The notes: generated by a model not told the origin, from the sequence alone. DNA of 40,169 nucleotides from Pseudomonas plecoglossicida NBRC 103162 = DSM 15088 (GCF_000730665.1 NZ_BBIV01000054.1:1-40169), one strand, 5' to 3'; positions 8,382 through 17,820 are shown, counted from the first letter of the stretch. Made by a program: numbers and translations.

Positions 8382-9275
8382 ATGAAGACACCAAAACGAA
8401 TCGAACCGCTGATTGAAGACGGCCTGGTCGACGAAGTACTGCGACCCCTGATGAGTGGTAAGGAAGCCGCCGTTTATGTCGTGCGCTGTGGCAACCAGGT
8501 ACGTTGCGCCAAGGTCTACAAGGAGGCCAACAAACGCAGCTTCCGCCAGGCAGCCGAATACCAGGAAGGCCGCAAGGTACGTAACAGCCGCCAGGCCCGG
8601 GCCATGGCCAAGGGTAGCAAGTACGGGCGCAAGGAGGCCGAAGATGCCTGGCAGAACGCCGAAGTGGCGGCGCTGTTCCGCCTGGCCGGTGCCGGTGTGC
8701 GGGTGCCCAAGCCGTTCGACTTCCAGGACGGCGTGCTGTTGATGGAGCTGGTGACCGACGCCGACGGCGATGCCGCGCCGCGTCTGAACGATGTTCACCT
8801 GGAGGCCGACGAAGCGCGCGAGCACCATGCCTTCGTGATTCGCCAGATCGTGCTGATGCTGTGTGCCGGGCTGGTGCACGGCGACCTGTCCGAGTTCAAC
8901 GTGTTGCTGGGCCCTGAAGGCCCGGTGATCATCGACTTGCCCCAGGCGGTGGATGCGGCGGGCAACAACCACGCGTTCTGCATGTTGCAGCGAGACGTGG
9001 CGAACATGGCGCACTATTTCGGGCGCTTTGCCCCGGAATTGAAAGGTACCCGCTATGCCCAGGAGATGTGGGCGCTGTACGAGGCGGGCGAGCTGCGCCC
9101 GGACAGCCTGTTGAGTGGCCAGTTCGCCGAGGACGAGCATGCCGCCGACGTGGTCGGGGTGATGCGCGAGATCGAGGCGGCGCAGCGCGAGGAGGCCCGC
9201 CGGCAGGCGGCGCTTGCTGACGCCGAACGTGGGCCGGTCAAGGGGGAAGAACCGCCGCCGCCGTGGTTGCAGTGA
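8382..9275 (+). CDS. RIO1-type serine protein kinase
   Basis: This 297-residue protein has the RIO-kinase core: SGKEAAVYVVR as the flexible P-loop, Lys44 in CAKVYK, MELV as hinge, the catalytic loop LVHGDLSEFNVLL (Asp168, Asn173) and the metal-binding Asp185 in VIIDLPQAVD. A basic segment (residues 50-85) follows the ATP-binding Lys, and the C-terminus is charged (QREEARRQ, then proline-rich EEPPPPWL). Bacterial RIO proteins of this length are known in Pseudomonas but their substrates are poorly defined. It lies alone, about 100 bp after the hydroxyacid dehydrogenase, and is closed by the strong hairpin at 9292. Confidence 0.85.
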   Translation: MKTPKRIEPLIEDGLVDEVLRPLMSGKEAAVYVVRCGNQVRCAKVYKEANKRSFRQAAEYQEGRKVRNSRQARAMAKGSKYGRKEAEDAWQNAEVAALFRLAGAGVRVPKPFDFQDGVLLMELVTDADGDAAPRLNDVHLEADEAREHHAFVIRQIVLMLCAGLVHGDLSEFNVLLGPEGPVIIDLPQAVDAAGNNHAFCMLQRDVANMAHYFGRFAPELKGTRYAQEMWALYEAGELRPDSLLSGQFAEDEHAADVVGVMREIEAAQREEARRQAALADAERGPVKGEEPPPPWLQ

Positions 9276-9291
9276 TGGGTTGTTAGCAATG

Positions 9292-9322
9292 ACCCCTTCG
9301 CGGGGCAAGCCCGCGAAGGGGT
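9292..9322. repeat. REP-like palindrome acting as terminator
   Basis: ACCCCTTCGCGGG (9292-9304) pairs perfectly with CCCGCGAAGGGGT (9310-9322) around GCAAG. The TTCGCGGG...CCCGCG core is that of P. putida-type REP elements. It lies 17 bp after the kinase stop and would form a strong hairpin on either strand. Confidence 0.75.
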
Positions 9323-9530
9323 AGGGTGGGGCGCTGAAGAATCCCGCATGCCGAAGCATCAAAGTATCAGTGCTGAGCGCTCGAAATATTTGTTACTGTG
9401 AATAATCCTAATTCATTGGTAATAAATTCCTACGTATAAATTCGTATCCCTGAAATGTACTCTGGGGGTCAAGTTTCTAGTTAGGATATTTCCTACAAAA
9501 TAGTCGGACCAATGTAGGACCATTGCTTAT

Positions 9531-11525
9531 TTGTCCGATACTAATATCTGCCCATGTTCGAAGTGCACATGGGGTAGAAAGGTGTCCGGTCAATTTAAAT
9601 CAGCTGATAGTCAACCGAGTGATAGTGGCTTGGCCTGTCTGGTCATGCTGGCGCGATATCACGATGTCGCCATTTCCCCGGAGCAAGTGCTTCACGGTTT
9701 CGCGAATGATGGCGGGCCGTTTTCGACTGCTCGAATGCTTCAGGTGTTTCAACATGTCGGCCTGACGGCCAAGTGTCGACGCACTGACCTGAAGCGCCTG
9801 TTACATATGCCACTACCGGCCATTGCGATGGATAAGCAAGGTGGCTATTTCATCATCGCCCGGGTCGAGGGTGAGCAGGTGTTGGTACAGGATCCCAAGG
9901 TTTGCTCACCGCAAAGCTGGACGCTGGCGGAGTTCGAGCGACACTGGGCCGGGGAGTTGATACTGGTTCGTTCTGACGCGCCGTTGCCTCGCGGCCTTGA
10001 GCGTTTGACCTGACCTGGTTCATCCCGGCCATTGTCAAGCACAGGGCGCTGCTTGCCGAGGTACTGCTGGTCTCTCTGGTCATTCAGATCCTCGCCCTGC
10101 TGACGCCATTGTTCTTCCAGGTGGTGATGGACAAGGTGCTGGTCCACCGGGGGCTGACCACACTGGACGTCATCGCATCGGGCCTGTTGGCAGTCTTGTT
10201 GTTCGAGAGTGCTCTGAGTGGTTTGCGCAGTTACATATCGGCCCACACCACATCACGCATCGATGTGGAGTTGGGCGCCAAGCTGTTCAAGCACCTGGTT
10301 GAACTGCCGCTCGCCTATTTCCAGGCGCGGCGGGTGGGCGATTCCGTTGCGCGGGTGCGGGAACTGGAAAACATCAGGAGTTTCTTGACTGGCAACAGCA
10401 TCACGTTATTGCTGGATGTGTTGTTTGTCGCGGTGTTCATCGCTGTCATGTTTCTTTACAGCGGCTGGTTGACGTTGCTGGTCATCGCTTCCCTGCCACT
10501 TTATTTTCTGGTCTCGTTGCTCGTTACACCTTTGCTGCGCGCCCGCATCGACCAGAGTTTTCAGCGTGGCGCTGAGAACCAGGCGTTTCTGGTTGAAGCG
10601 GTCAATGGTATCGACACCCTGAAGTCCATGGCTGTCGAGCCGCAGGTGACACGGCGTTGGAACATGCAGCTGGCGGCGTATGTCACCGCCAGTTTGAAGA
10701 CTCAGAACTTGTCCAACATCGCCAATGAAAGCGTTGCCCTTATCGGCAAGCTTGTCACGGTGGGCACCCTGTGGCTGGGTGCGCGGCTGGTCATTGATGG
10801 CGAGCTCACGGTCGGAGAACTGATTGCCTTCAACATGCTGGCCGGTCGGGTATCGCAACCGATCATGCGTCTGGCCCAGTTGTGGACCAGTTTCCAGCAG
10901 ACGGGCATCTCGATACAGCGGTTGGGTGACACTCTCAACAATCGTACAAGAGGTCAACCACGGTACGCAATTACCTGCGCTGCAGGGGCGAGTCGAACTC
11001 GACCAGGTGTGTTTCCGCTATCGCCCTGGGGGTAACGAGGTCTTGCGCGACATCAGCCTGGCGATCGAACTTGGCGAGGTGATAGGGATTGTCGGCAGAT
11101 CCGGCTCCGGCAAAAGCACCTTGACCCGGCTGATTCAACGGCTGCACTCACCGGAACGAGGGCGCGTGCTGCTCGACGGTGCCGACCTGGCACTGGCCGA
11201 TGTCGCATCGTTGCGGCGGCAGATCGGTGTGGTATTGCAGGAGAACATGCTGTTTCGCCGTTCGGTGCGCGAAAATATTGCACTGGCCAACCCTGCGGCA
11301 CCTATCGAGGAGGTCATTGCTGCGGCCACGCTGGCAGGCGCACACGCGTTCATCCTCGAACTGCCCGAGGGTTACGAAACCCTGGTCGGCGAACACGGCG
11401 CGAGCCTCTCGGGTGGCCAACGACAACGTATCGCGATAGCGCTCGCATCCAGGCCTCCGCGGGTGGCAGCATCATCCATGCAAAAGCTGCACTCGGCCTG
11501 CGCGTTCCTCTTGGAAACACGATAA
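9531..11525 (+). pseudogene. Remnant of type I secretion ABC transporter (C39-like/HlyB-LapB class)
   Basis: Three consecutive frames make one toxin-type exporter. 9531-10013 gives a peptidase-C39-like domain (SGLACLVMLARYHDVAISPEQ) in which Ser replaces the protease Cys. The frame entered near 10001 gives FDLTWFIPAIVKH and the membrane domain. From about 10945 a third frame gives the nucleotide-binding domain with Walker A GRSGSGKST, Q-loop VLQEN and signature LSGGQRQRIAIA. One lost T near 10003-10006 and one extra A near 10944-10949 account for the shifts. After RIAIA the protein diverges, so Walker B, the D-loop and H-loop are gone; about 100 or more residues are missing. The TTG at 9531 is an uncertain start; the preceding 150 bp are A+T-rich. 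No HlyD- or TolC-type partner or RTX substrate is seen. Confidence 0.8.
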
Positions 11526-11840
11526 GGGCAAAGCGCCCCAGCCACGTCCCGCGAACCCGACGACTCCTATCAAAAGTTCGCCATGCCGCCACCGCACCGC
11601 CTTCGGCCTTCTGTCATTGCCGTGCACAGGGGCTCTGAACCCCAACATCGCGCCCACTTTTGGCGAAAGGTTGACACAGGACGTCGAATCGCTGATTCAG
11701 CCGTGATTCGCCATCGGTCGACTATTCACGTCAGCTTCGGCAGCACGGCACTGTTGTGTGCCACGCCGCTGTCCGAGCCGCTTTCTATTGCCAACCAACA
11801 CCGCCGCCCGTGCAAGACGGGGGCGTCATGAATTTAATAA
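11526..11840. other. Gene-less stretch between two pseudogenes
   Basis: No convincing gene was seen in either direction. Short open frames here are arginine- and proline-rich and resemble no family I recognise. It joins the broken 3' end of the ABC transporter to the broken 5' end of the porin, so it probably holds the scar of one or more deletions. No insertion-sequence ends or flanking direct repeats were found by eye. Confidence 0.5.
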
Positions 11841-12728
11841 AAGGAAGGGACGGTCGGTGTTGGTGCGGATCTCTTCGCCTTCTGGGGGCTCAAGCTCGAT
11901 GCCGGCAGCGGGCGTACCGGCACCGGCAACTTGCCGGTCGGCGACGATGGCAACCCGGACGATGAATATGGCCGGGCCGGTGGCGCGATCAAGGCGCGAA
12001 TCTCCGAGACGGTCCTGCGCTATGCGCCAGCGGTCGACTACGTCGGTGCCCGCTACAAGCTTGCCGAGCGCCTCAGCCTGGCAGCCTATGCCAGCCGTTT
12101 CGAAGACATCTGGCACCAGTACTACGGCAACGCCAATTACGTGATGCCGCTGTCTCAGGCCCAGGCGCTGACGTTTGATGTCAACCTGTATCGCACCCTC
12201 GATACGGGCAGCGCAAAGGCGGGAACCATCGATACCACCGCCGCCGGCCTGCAAGCTGCCTACAAGGTGTCGTCGCATACCTTCACCGCCGCCTATCAAC
12301 AGGTGCACGGCGATCAGCCGTTCGATTATGTGGGCTTCGGCGATACGGGGCGCAGTGGCGGCTCGATTTTTCTCCCCAACTCCGTGCAGTACTCGGACTT
12401 CAACGGCCCAGGGGAAACGTCATGGCAGCTTCGCTACGACCTGAACCTGGCCGGTTATGGCGTACCGGGGTTGACCTTCATGGTCCGCCACCTGCGGGGG
12501 CGTGACATCGACGGTACACAGAGCACCCAGGGCGCCTATGCGCACAAGTACGGCAAAGGTGATGAGGAGTTCGAAACCGATGCAGAGGCACGCTATGTCG
12601 TACAGGCCGGGCCTGCCAAGGATCTTTCCGTACGCCTGCGGTTGGCTTGGCACCGCGGTGATGACAGTACCGGGGGGGCGCAGGATCAGGTGCGTGTGAT
12701 TACTGAATATCCCATCGACATCATCTGA
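11841..12728 (+). pseudogene. OprD-family outer membrane porin, 5'-truncated with internal deletion
   Basis: From about 11859 the frame reads GADLFAFWGLKLDAGSGRTG, GNLPVGDDGNPDDEYGRAGG and AIKARISETVLRY, the typical OprD/BenF segment some 50 residues into the mature porin. It then jumps directly to DYVGARYKLAERLSLAAYAS, a region that lies much further on in intact relatives. The C-terminal half (LQAAYKVSSHTFTAAYQQVHGD, NLAGYGVPGLTFMVRHLRG) is well preserved to the stop. Signal peptide and first strands are absent; an in-frame stop lies at 11838. The remaining product is about 265-295 residues instead of about 420. Intact relatives import amino acids or aromatic and aliphatic acids across the outer membrane. 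Confidence 0.8.
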
Positions 12729-12775
12729 TCCGCGCGCCAAACGCCAAGGCGGGTCTGGAGTCCTTCGGTCCACCC

Positions 12776-12793
12776 AGCCGGCCTTAGCCGGCT
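12776..12793. terminator. Short hairpin between convergent porin remnant and aldehyde dehydrogenase
   Basis: AGCCGGC (12776-12782) pairs with GCCGGCT (12787-12793) around CTTA. It overlaps the stop codon of the minus-strand aldehyde dehydrogenase and could act in both directions; no T-tract follows. Confidence 0.4.
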
Positions 12794-14240
12794 AGTGCGG
12801 CCCGGTTTTTCCGAGGTAAAACCTCACCACCCAGCGTTGCACCCAGCGGCCATAAGGCGGATGGAAGAGTTGTGTCGGGAACCAGCGCTGCCGCTTGAAC
12901 ACCGCCTTGCCGTGGGACAGGGTGCGGAAGCCTTCCTCGCCATGGTAGGAACCCATGCCGGAATTGCCGATTCCACCGAACGGCAGGTCGTGTTGAAACA
13001 CATGCCAGGCCCAGTCGTCCAGGGTTACGCCACCGCTGTGGGTGTCCCGGAGCACACGCTCGGTCTGCCGTGCGTTCAGCCCGAACGGGTAGAGCGCCAG
13101 GGGACGTGGGCGGGCCTGGATGTAGGCGATGGCCTGGTCCAGGTCACGGTACTCGATCACGGGCAACAACGGCCCGAAAAGCTCCTCCCGGGCTACTCGC
13201 ATGTCTTCGCTCACCCCAGTGATCACCTGCAAGGGCAGGCGCCGCGGCGAGTCGGCGCTACTGTGGCAACTCAGCACCGTAGCGCCCTTGGCACGGGCAT
13301 CGGCCAGCAACTGCTGCAACCGCTGGGCATGGCGATCGCTGATGATGCTGGTGTAGTCGGCGCTGGTGCCCGGGTCGGGATACAGCCGTTCGAAAGCCCG
13401 TCTTACCGACTCGGCGAACACCTGCGCCTTGCCTTGCGGAACCAGTACGTAATCCGGCGCAACACACACCTGGCCGGCGTTGAAACCCTTGCCATGGGCA
13501 ATGCGCAAGGCGGCGTCTTCCAGGTCGGCGCCCTCGCCAAGCAGCGCCGGTGACTTTCCGCCCAGCTCCAGGGTCACCGGTACCAGGTGCTCGGCCGCCG
13601 CACGCATTACCTGATGGCCGACCTGAGGTGCCCCGGTGAATACCAGGTGATCCAACGCCAGGCTGGTGAACGCTTGAGCGGCGCTCAACTCGCCGCCGAA
13701 CACTGCCACTTCGTCTTCCTCGAACACCTCGGCCAGCATGGCCTGCAGCACGTTCAGGCTGTGTGGCGCGAGCTCCGATACCTTGATCATCGCCCGGTTG
13801 CCGGCCGCAATGGCGGTGATCAATGGTCCCAGGGTCAGGTACAAGGGGAAGTTCCAGGTGCCGACGATGCCCACCACGCCCTTGGGCTGGTACTCCACCC
13901 AGGCGCGGTTGCCCACGAACACCCACTCGGTCTTGCGCCGTTGAGGTTTCATCCAGCGACGCAGGTGGGCGATGGCATGGCGGGCGTGCAGCGCAGGCCC
14001 GAGCACCTCGATTTGCAGGGTCTCGAATGCGGCGCGGCCGCCGAAGTCGGCGTCGAGGGCGGCGACGATAGCCTGCTGGTGGCGGCGAAGGGCACCGACC
14101 AGGCGCTTGAGCTTGTCCAGGCGCTCCTTGAGCGTGGCATAGGGCTGTGCATCGAAGGCCTTGCGCTGGCGCTGCAGTACCTGCTGCATGCGTGCGATTT
14201 CAGCCGAGTCGCTGATCTGGCTCAGGTCGTTCAAGGTCAT
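12792..14240 (-). CDS. Coniferyl aldehyde dehydrogenase-like NAD(P)-dependent aldehyde dehydrogenase
   Basis: This 482-residue protein has the class-3-like layout of coniferyl aldehyde dehydrogenases: an N-terminal helical region (RQRKAFDAQPYATLKERLDKL), VGIVGTWNFPLYLTLGPL with the catalytic Asn, IKVSELAPHS, LELGGKSPALL with the general-base Glu and FNAGQVCVAPDYVLV with the nucleophile Cys. The C-terminus carries LPFGGIGNSGMGSYHGEEGF. It oxidises aldehydes to acids. Its start codon overlaps the stop of the GMC dehydrogenase (ATGA), so the two are probably translated together and act in sequence: alcohol to aldehyde to acid. The true aldehyde (aromatic, terpene or aliphatic) cannot be read from sequence. 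Confidence 0.85.
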   Translation of the reverse strand: MTLNDLSQISDSAEIARMQQVLQRQRKAFDAQPYATLKERLDKLKRLVGALRRHQQAIVAALDADFGGRAAFETLQIEVLGPALHARHAIAHLRRWMKPQRRKTEWVFVGNRAWVEYQPKGVVGIVGTWNFPLYLTLGPLITAIAAGNRAMIKVSELAPHSLNVLQAMLAEVFEEDEVAVFGGELSAAQAFTSLALDHLVFTGAPQVGHQVMRAAAEHLVPVTLELGGKSPALLGEGADLEDAALRIAHGKGFNAGQVCVAPDYVLVPQGKAQVFAESVRRAFERLYPDPGTSADYTSIISDRHAQRLQQLLADARAKGATVLSCHSSADSPRRLPLQVITGVSEDMRVAREELFGPLLPVIEYRDLDQAIAYIQARPRPLALYPFGLNARQTERVLRDTHSGGVTLDDWAWHVFQHDLPFGGIGNSGMGSYHGEEGFRTLSHGKAVFKRQRWFPTQLFHPPYGRWVQRWVVRFYLGKTGPH

Positions 14241-15856
14241 CCCTCCTGGCGGCTGCGCAGCAGCATGTCGGCGGCCTTTTCACCGATCATGATGCTGGGT
14301 GCGTTGGTGTTGCCGCCGATCAAGGTCGGCATGATCGAAGCGTCCGCCACGCGCAGGCCTTTGATGCCATGCACGCGCAATTGGTCGTCCACCACCGCCA
14401 GGGGGTCGTGGCCCATCTTGCAGGTGCCTACGGGGTGGTACTGGGTGTCGGCACGATTGCGGATGTCCTGCTCCACGGCGTGACGGTCCCCTTGGGCCAG
14501 CGGATACAAAGGCTTGCCACGATAGGGCGTCAGTGGCGCGGCATCGAGGATCGCGCGCTGAAGGTCGGCGCCGCGCATCAGCACTTCCAGGTCGTGCGGG
14601 TGGCTGAAGAAGCGCGGGTCGATCAAGGGTGCTGCCGTCGGGTCGGCGCTGGCCAGTCGGACGGTGCCGCGGCTCTTGGGGCGCAGCAGGGTCAGGTGGC
14701 AGCTGAAGCCGTGACCCAGGCGCAGGTTGCGCGCATGGTTGTCGACGATGGCAGGGACGAAAATGAGCTGGAGGTCGGGAACGGCCAGGTCTTGCCGGCT
14801 TTTGAAGAACGCCCCGGACTCGGCGAAGGGTGAAGTCACCAGGCCTTTGCGCTCGCGCTTCCACTGGGCCATGGCCTTGAGCATCTTCCAGCTGAATGTG
14901 GGTGAACAGCCGAAGGTGTTGGCCTTGTCGGGGCTACGGTAGGTGAACACATAGTCGATATGGTCTTGCAGGTTCTCGCCCACCCCCGGCAGTTCGTGGG
15001 TGACAGCGATGCCATGCCTGCGTAGCTCTTCGCGCGGGCCGATGCCAGAAAGCATCAGCAGTTGCGGGGAGCCGAAGCTGCCGGCACTCAGCACCACTTC
15101 GCGGCGCACCGTGAGCACAAGGCGCTCGCTGCCCCGGCGCACCTGCACCCCGGTGGCACGCGATGCCTCCAGCAGCACCCGCTCGACGGTGGCCCCCGTC
15201 AGGACCTTGAGGTTGCGGCGGTTCAGGTTGGGTGTAAGGAAGGCTTTGGCCGCGCTGCAGCGCTCGCCATTGCGCTGGGTAACCTGGTACATGAATGCGC
15301 CTTCCTGCCTGGCGCCGTTGTAATCTGGCGTGCGCTGGATGCCATTGGCCTCGGCGGCCTGGATGAATGCGGCGTTCAGGACACTCGGGCAACTCACCTC
15401 GGCAACGCTGAGCGGACCGTCCTGGCCATGGTAGTCGTCGTTCAGGCGCAGGTTCTGCTCTGACTTGATGAAATAGGGCAGCACCTCGTCATAGGACCAG
15501 CCCTGGTTGCCCAGCGCTGCCCATTGGTCGTAGTCCTGGCGATGCCCGCGCACGTAGAGCATGGCATTGATCGAGCTGGAGCCACCCAGGGTCTTGCCCC
15601 GCGGCTGGTAGCCCCGACGACCGTTCAGTCCGGCTTGCGGCTCGGTCTGGAAGGCCCAGTTGTGAATGCGTGTCGGCAGCATCGCGACCACCCCCACAGG
15701 TGCCTGGATCAGCACGCTGTCATCGCTGCCGCCGGCCTCGACCAGGCAGACGCTGATGGCTGGATCCTCGCTCAGGCGGCTGGCGATCACACAACCTGCC
15801 GATCCGCCGCCGATCACGATGTAGTCGAACGTGTCATTCCTGTGTTCAGTGCTCAT
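14237..15856 (-). CDS. GMC-family FAD-dependent alcohol dehydrogenase (AlkJ/choline dehydrogenase-like)
   Basis: The 539-residue protein begins with the dinucleotide-binding motif DYIVIGGGSAGCVIASRLSE, followed by GGSSSINAMLYVRGHRQDYD and the GMC signature SAGSFGSPQLLMLSGIG. The catalytic His lies in QYHPVGTCKMG and its partner Asn in GGNTNAPSIM near the C-terminus. This is the AlkJ-like group of membrane-associated alcohol dehydrogenases that pass electrons to the quinone pool. It is the middle gene of an ompW-GMC-aldehyde dehydrogenase operon: 30 bp after the OmpW-family gene and overlapping the aldehyde dehydrogenase by 4 bp. The arrangement suggests uptake and oxidation of a hydrophobic alcohol. 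Confidence 0.87.
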   Translation of the reverse strand: MSTEHRNDTFDYIVIGGGSAGCVIASRLSEDPAISVCLVEAGGSDDSVLIQAPVGVVAMLPTRIHNWAFQTEPQAGLNGRRGYQPRGKTLGGSSSINAMLYVRGHRQDYDQWAALGNQGWSYDEVLPYFIKSEQNLRLNDDYHGQDGPLSVAEVSCPSVLNAAFIQAAEANGIQRTPDYNGARQEGAFMYQVTQRNGERCSAAKAFLTPNLNRRNLKVLTGATVERVLLEASRATGVQVRRGSERLVLTVRREVVLSAGSFGSPQLLMLSGIGPREELRRHGIAVTHELPGVGENLQDHIDYVFTYRSPDKANTFGCSPTFSWKMLKAMAQWKRERKGLVTSPFAESGAFFKSRQDLAVPDLQLIFVPAIVDNHARNLRLGHGFSCHLTLLRPKSRGTVRLASADPTAAPLIDPRFFSHPHDLEVLMRGADLQRAILDAAPLTPYRGKPLYPLAQGDRHAVEQDIRNRADTQYHPVGTCKMGHDPLAVVDDQLRVHGIKGLRVADASIMPTLIGGNTNAPSIMIGEKAADMLLRSRQEG

Positions 15857-15886
15857 GTCTGGGCTCCGTAAGGGTTGCGGCAGGGG

Positions 15887-16576
15887 TCAGAAGCGATAGC
15901 CGAGGGTGAACGAATAGACGTCAGGGTCTGCTTCGACGTCGATCTTGCGCTTGACTTCGCCCAGGCCCGGGGTCTGGGTCTTGATGGTGGCGGTCGTGTC
16001 GATCCAGTAGCGCGAGTAGGAGAATCCGGCGCTCCAGTTGTCGACGAGGGGAATTTCCACGCCGACCTTGGCCACCGCACCAAAGGAGTCGTCCAGCTTG
16101 GAGGTGCTGGAGGTGCCGCCAAATGCCGTGTTGTAGGCAGCGGTCATCTTCTCTTCGCTGAACCAGGTGTAATTGACCCCGAGGGCGACATAGGGCTGCA
16201 CGCCAAACAGCTTGAAGTTGTAGGCGACCAGCACGGCGGGGAACCAGGCGCGAGCGCTACCGACCTTGCCCAGCGGCTGGGCGGCGCCGGCCCCGTCGAA
16301 GTCGATGACAGGCGGTGCCCCGGTCTGCAGTACCAGCGACCAGGGGCCGCCGAGGCTGCGCTCGTAGATCAGCGCCAAGGTGCTGGTATCGCGTGCGGTG
16401 GCCTGAACATGCTCGGGCGTCGTACCCGGCAGGCCGGTCATATCGCCCGAGTCCGTATTGAACTGGATATCGGCATAGCCGATACGCACGATGTTCAGGG
16501 GCGCGTCGTTGGCCAGTGCCGGCAGTGCAAACAGCGGCAACAGCGTGACAATGGCAGGGGCAAACAGTCTTCTCAT
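15887..16576 (-). CDS. OmpW-family outer membrane protein
   Basis: From the ATG at 16576 the protein is 229 residues with a signal peptide (basic MRRLF, hydrophobic core, cleavage after ALA in LPALANDAP). It is an eight-strand-barrel type: YERSLGGPWSLVLQTG, QPYVALGVNYTWFSEE, LDDSFGAVAKVGVEIPL and a C-terminal SFTLGYRF ending in Phe. OmpW/AlkL proteins move hydrophobic compounds through the outer membrane. The frame is open further upstream, but those residues run through the regulator gene and have no signal peptide. As first gene of the operon with an alcohol and an aldehyde dehydrogenase, it is probably the substrate's entry route, as AlkL is for alkanes. Confidence 0.85.
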   Translation of the reverse strand: MRRLFAPAIVTLLPLFALPALANDAPLNIVRIGYADIQFNTDSGDMTGLPGTTPEHVQATARDTSTLALIYERSLGGPWSLVLQTGAPPVIDFDGAGAAQPLGKVGSARAWFPAVLVAYNFKLFGVQPYVALGVNYTWFSEEKMTAAYNTAFGGTSSTSKLDDSFGAVAKVGVEIPLVDNWSAGFSYSRYWIDTTATIKTQTPGLGEVKRKIDVEADPDVYSFTLGYRF

Positions 16577-16658
16577 GACAGTCTCGGATCTTCTTGTTTT
16601 TCTGGGGTGGATCAGCGGTCTCAAAGATGCAGCGCGCTGACCAGAGACGGGAGGTTGT

Positions 16659-16695
16659 AATGCGCCAGCATGGGGGTTAATTTCTGCCAATGCGC
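16659..16695. promoter_or_regulatory. Direct repeat AATGCGC in the ompW/araC-type divergent promoter
   Basis: AATGCGCCA (from 16659) and AATGCGCAA (from 16689) lie 30 bp apart, about three helical turns, just upstream of the AraC-type regulator start. AraC-family proteins bind paired direct repeats, so this may be its operator for autoregulation and for the divergent operon. The evidence is the repeat and its position only. Confidence 0.35.
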
Positions 16696-16711
16696 AAAGG
16701 GAGGTCGTTGG

Positions 16712-17761
16712 ATGACTCAGCTGATCGTCGGTAGCTATGGCACAGCCATGGACGTTCCACAGCACAACATGCTTGGTCTGCCGGCCTTGGTAGCCGAATT
16801 GCAGGCCCAGGGCGTGGAGACCAGCGGTTTGCTGGTGGGTACCGAACTGTCGCCGGAACAGATGCTTGACCCCGCTACCCGAATCTCCCACCGGCAAAAG
16901 GTCGAGATCTTCGGCAACATGCAGCGCTTGATGCGCCATCCCGACAGCGGTCTGCGGGCAGGGGCCCGTCAGCGCCTCAGTGACTTCGGGATCTTCGGCT
17001 ACGCCCTGGCCAGCAGCGAGACCTTTGGCCAGGCGGTCGAGTTCGGGATCCGGCACATCCGCCTGCTGGGGCCGATCTTCCACAAGTCGTTCCGCCTGGA
17101 AGGGGATGAGGGTGTGTTCATTGGCCAAGGTTTCTTTGCGCTGGGCGATCTGATGCCGCTTGCGACAGAGTTCTGGTTCGCCTCGATCCAGTCGCTGGTC
17201 CAGTGTGTGCTGGAGTCTCCTTTTCCGTCCCGACAGCTATTGCTGCCGTATCCAGCTCCTGAACACTGGCAATGCTATGAGCCGTTTTTCGATTGTCCGG
17301 TGGCGTTCGGCAGCGATGTGATGGAGTGGCGCTTCGACGCGCGCGTGCTGCAACTGCCTTGCCCTAACGCCAACCCGATCACGTCGGCGATGAGCATGGG
17401 TTTTTGCCAGCAACTGGTGGCCAGCCTGCCGGACGAGTCGGACCTGATCGAGACGGTGCGCTTGGCCTGCCTGAGCCGTAATGGGCGCTTCCCTGGCGTG
17501 GAAGTGGTGGCGCAAACCCTGGGCATGTCGGCGCGCACCTTGCACCGACGCCTGGCTGAGCATCAGCGTACCTACCAAAGCGTGCTGGATGAAGTCCGTT
17601 GTGCGCTGGCGAAAGAGTTTCTGCAGCAGAGCGACATGCCCATGGACGACCTGGCCGCTCAGGTCGGATTTTCCGAGGCGGCCAATTTTCGCAAGGCATT
17701 TCGCAAGTGGACCGGCCAGTCCCCGGGGGAGTATCGAAAAGCGCTGCGCAGTGCCAGCTGA
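16712..17761 (+). CDS. AraC-family transcriptional regulator (arabinose-binding-like N-domain)
   Basis: The protein is 349 residues from the ATG at 16712, which follows the strong site AAAGGGAGG; an upstream ATG at 16670 lacks one. The N-terminal 220 residues match the arabinose-binding-like domain of the OruR/ArgR-type group (MLGLPALVAELQAQG, LMRHPDSGLRAGARQRLSDFGIFGYA in two parts). The C-terminal domain has two helix-turn-helix units: VEVVAQTLGMSARTLHRRLAE and MDDLAAQVGFSEAANFRKAF, then FRKWTGQSPGEYR. It is divergent from ompW and is the likely activator of the alcohol-oxidation operon, responding to the alcohol or its acid. Confidence 0.85.
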   Translation: MTQLIVGSYGTAMDVPQHNMLGLPALVAELQAQGVETSGLLVGTELSPEQMLDPATRISHRQKVEIFGNMQRLMRHPDSGLRAGARQRLSDFGIFGYALASSETFGQAVEFGIRHIRLLGPIFHKSFRLEGDEGVFIGQGFFALGDLMPLATEFWFASIQSLVQCVLESPFPSRQLLLPYPAPEHWQCYEPFFDCPVAFGSDVMEWRFDARVLQLPCPNANPITSAMSMGFCQQLVASLPDESDLIETVRLACLSRNGRFPGVEVVAQTLGMSARTLHRRLAEHQRTYQSVLDEVRCALAKEFLQQSDMPMDDLAAQVGFSEAANFRKAFRKWTGQSPGEYRKALRSAS

Positions 17762-17820
17762 GATCTGTAGGTGGATGGGTAGAAAGCGTATCTCATAGTG
17801 ATCATTCAGGGTAGACCGCC

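Noticed and set aside
11583..11831. Small frame between the two pseudogenes
   Set aside because: No ribosome site, no family resemblance and a composition like random G+C-rich sequence.
16577..17128. N-terminal extension of the OmpW-family protein
   Set aside because: The upstream part is antisense to the AraC-type regulator, while the internal ATG at 16576 opens a proper signal peptide.
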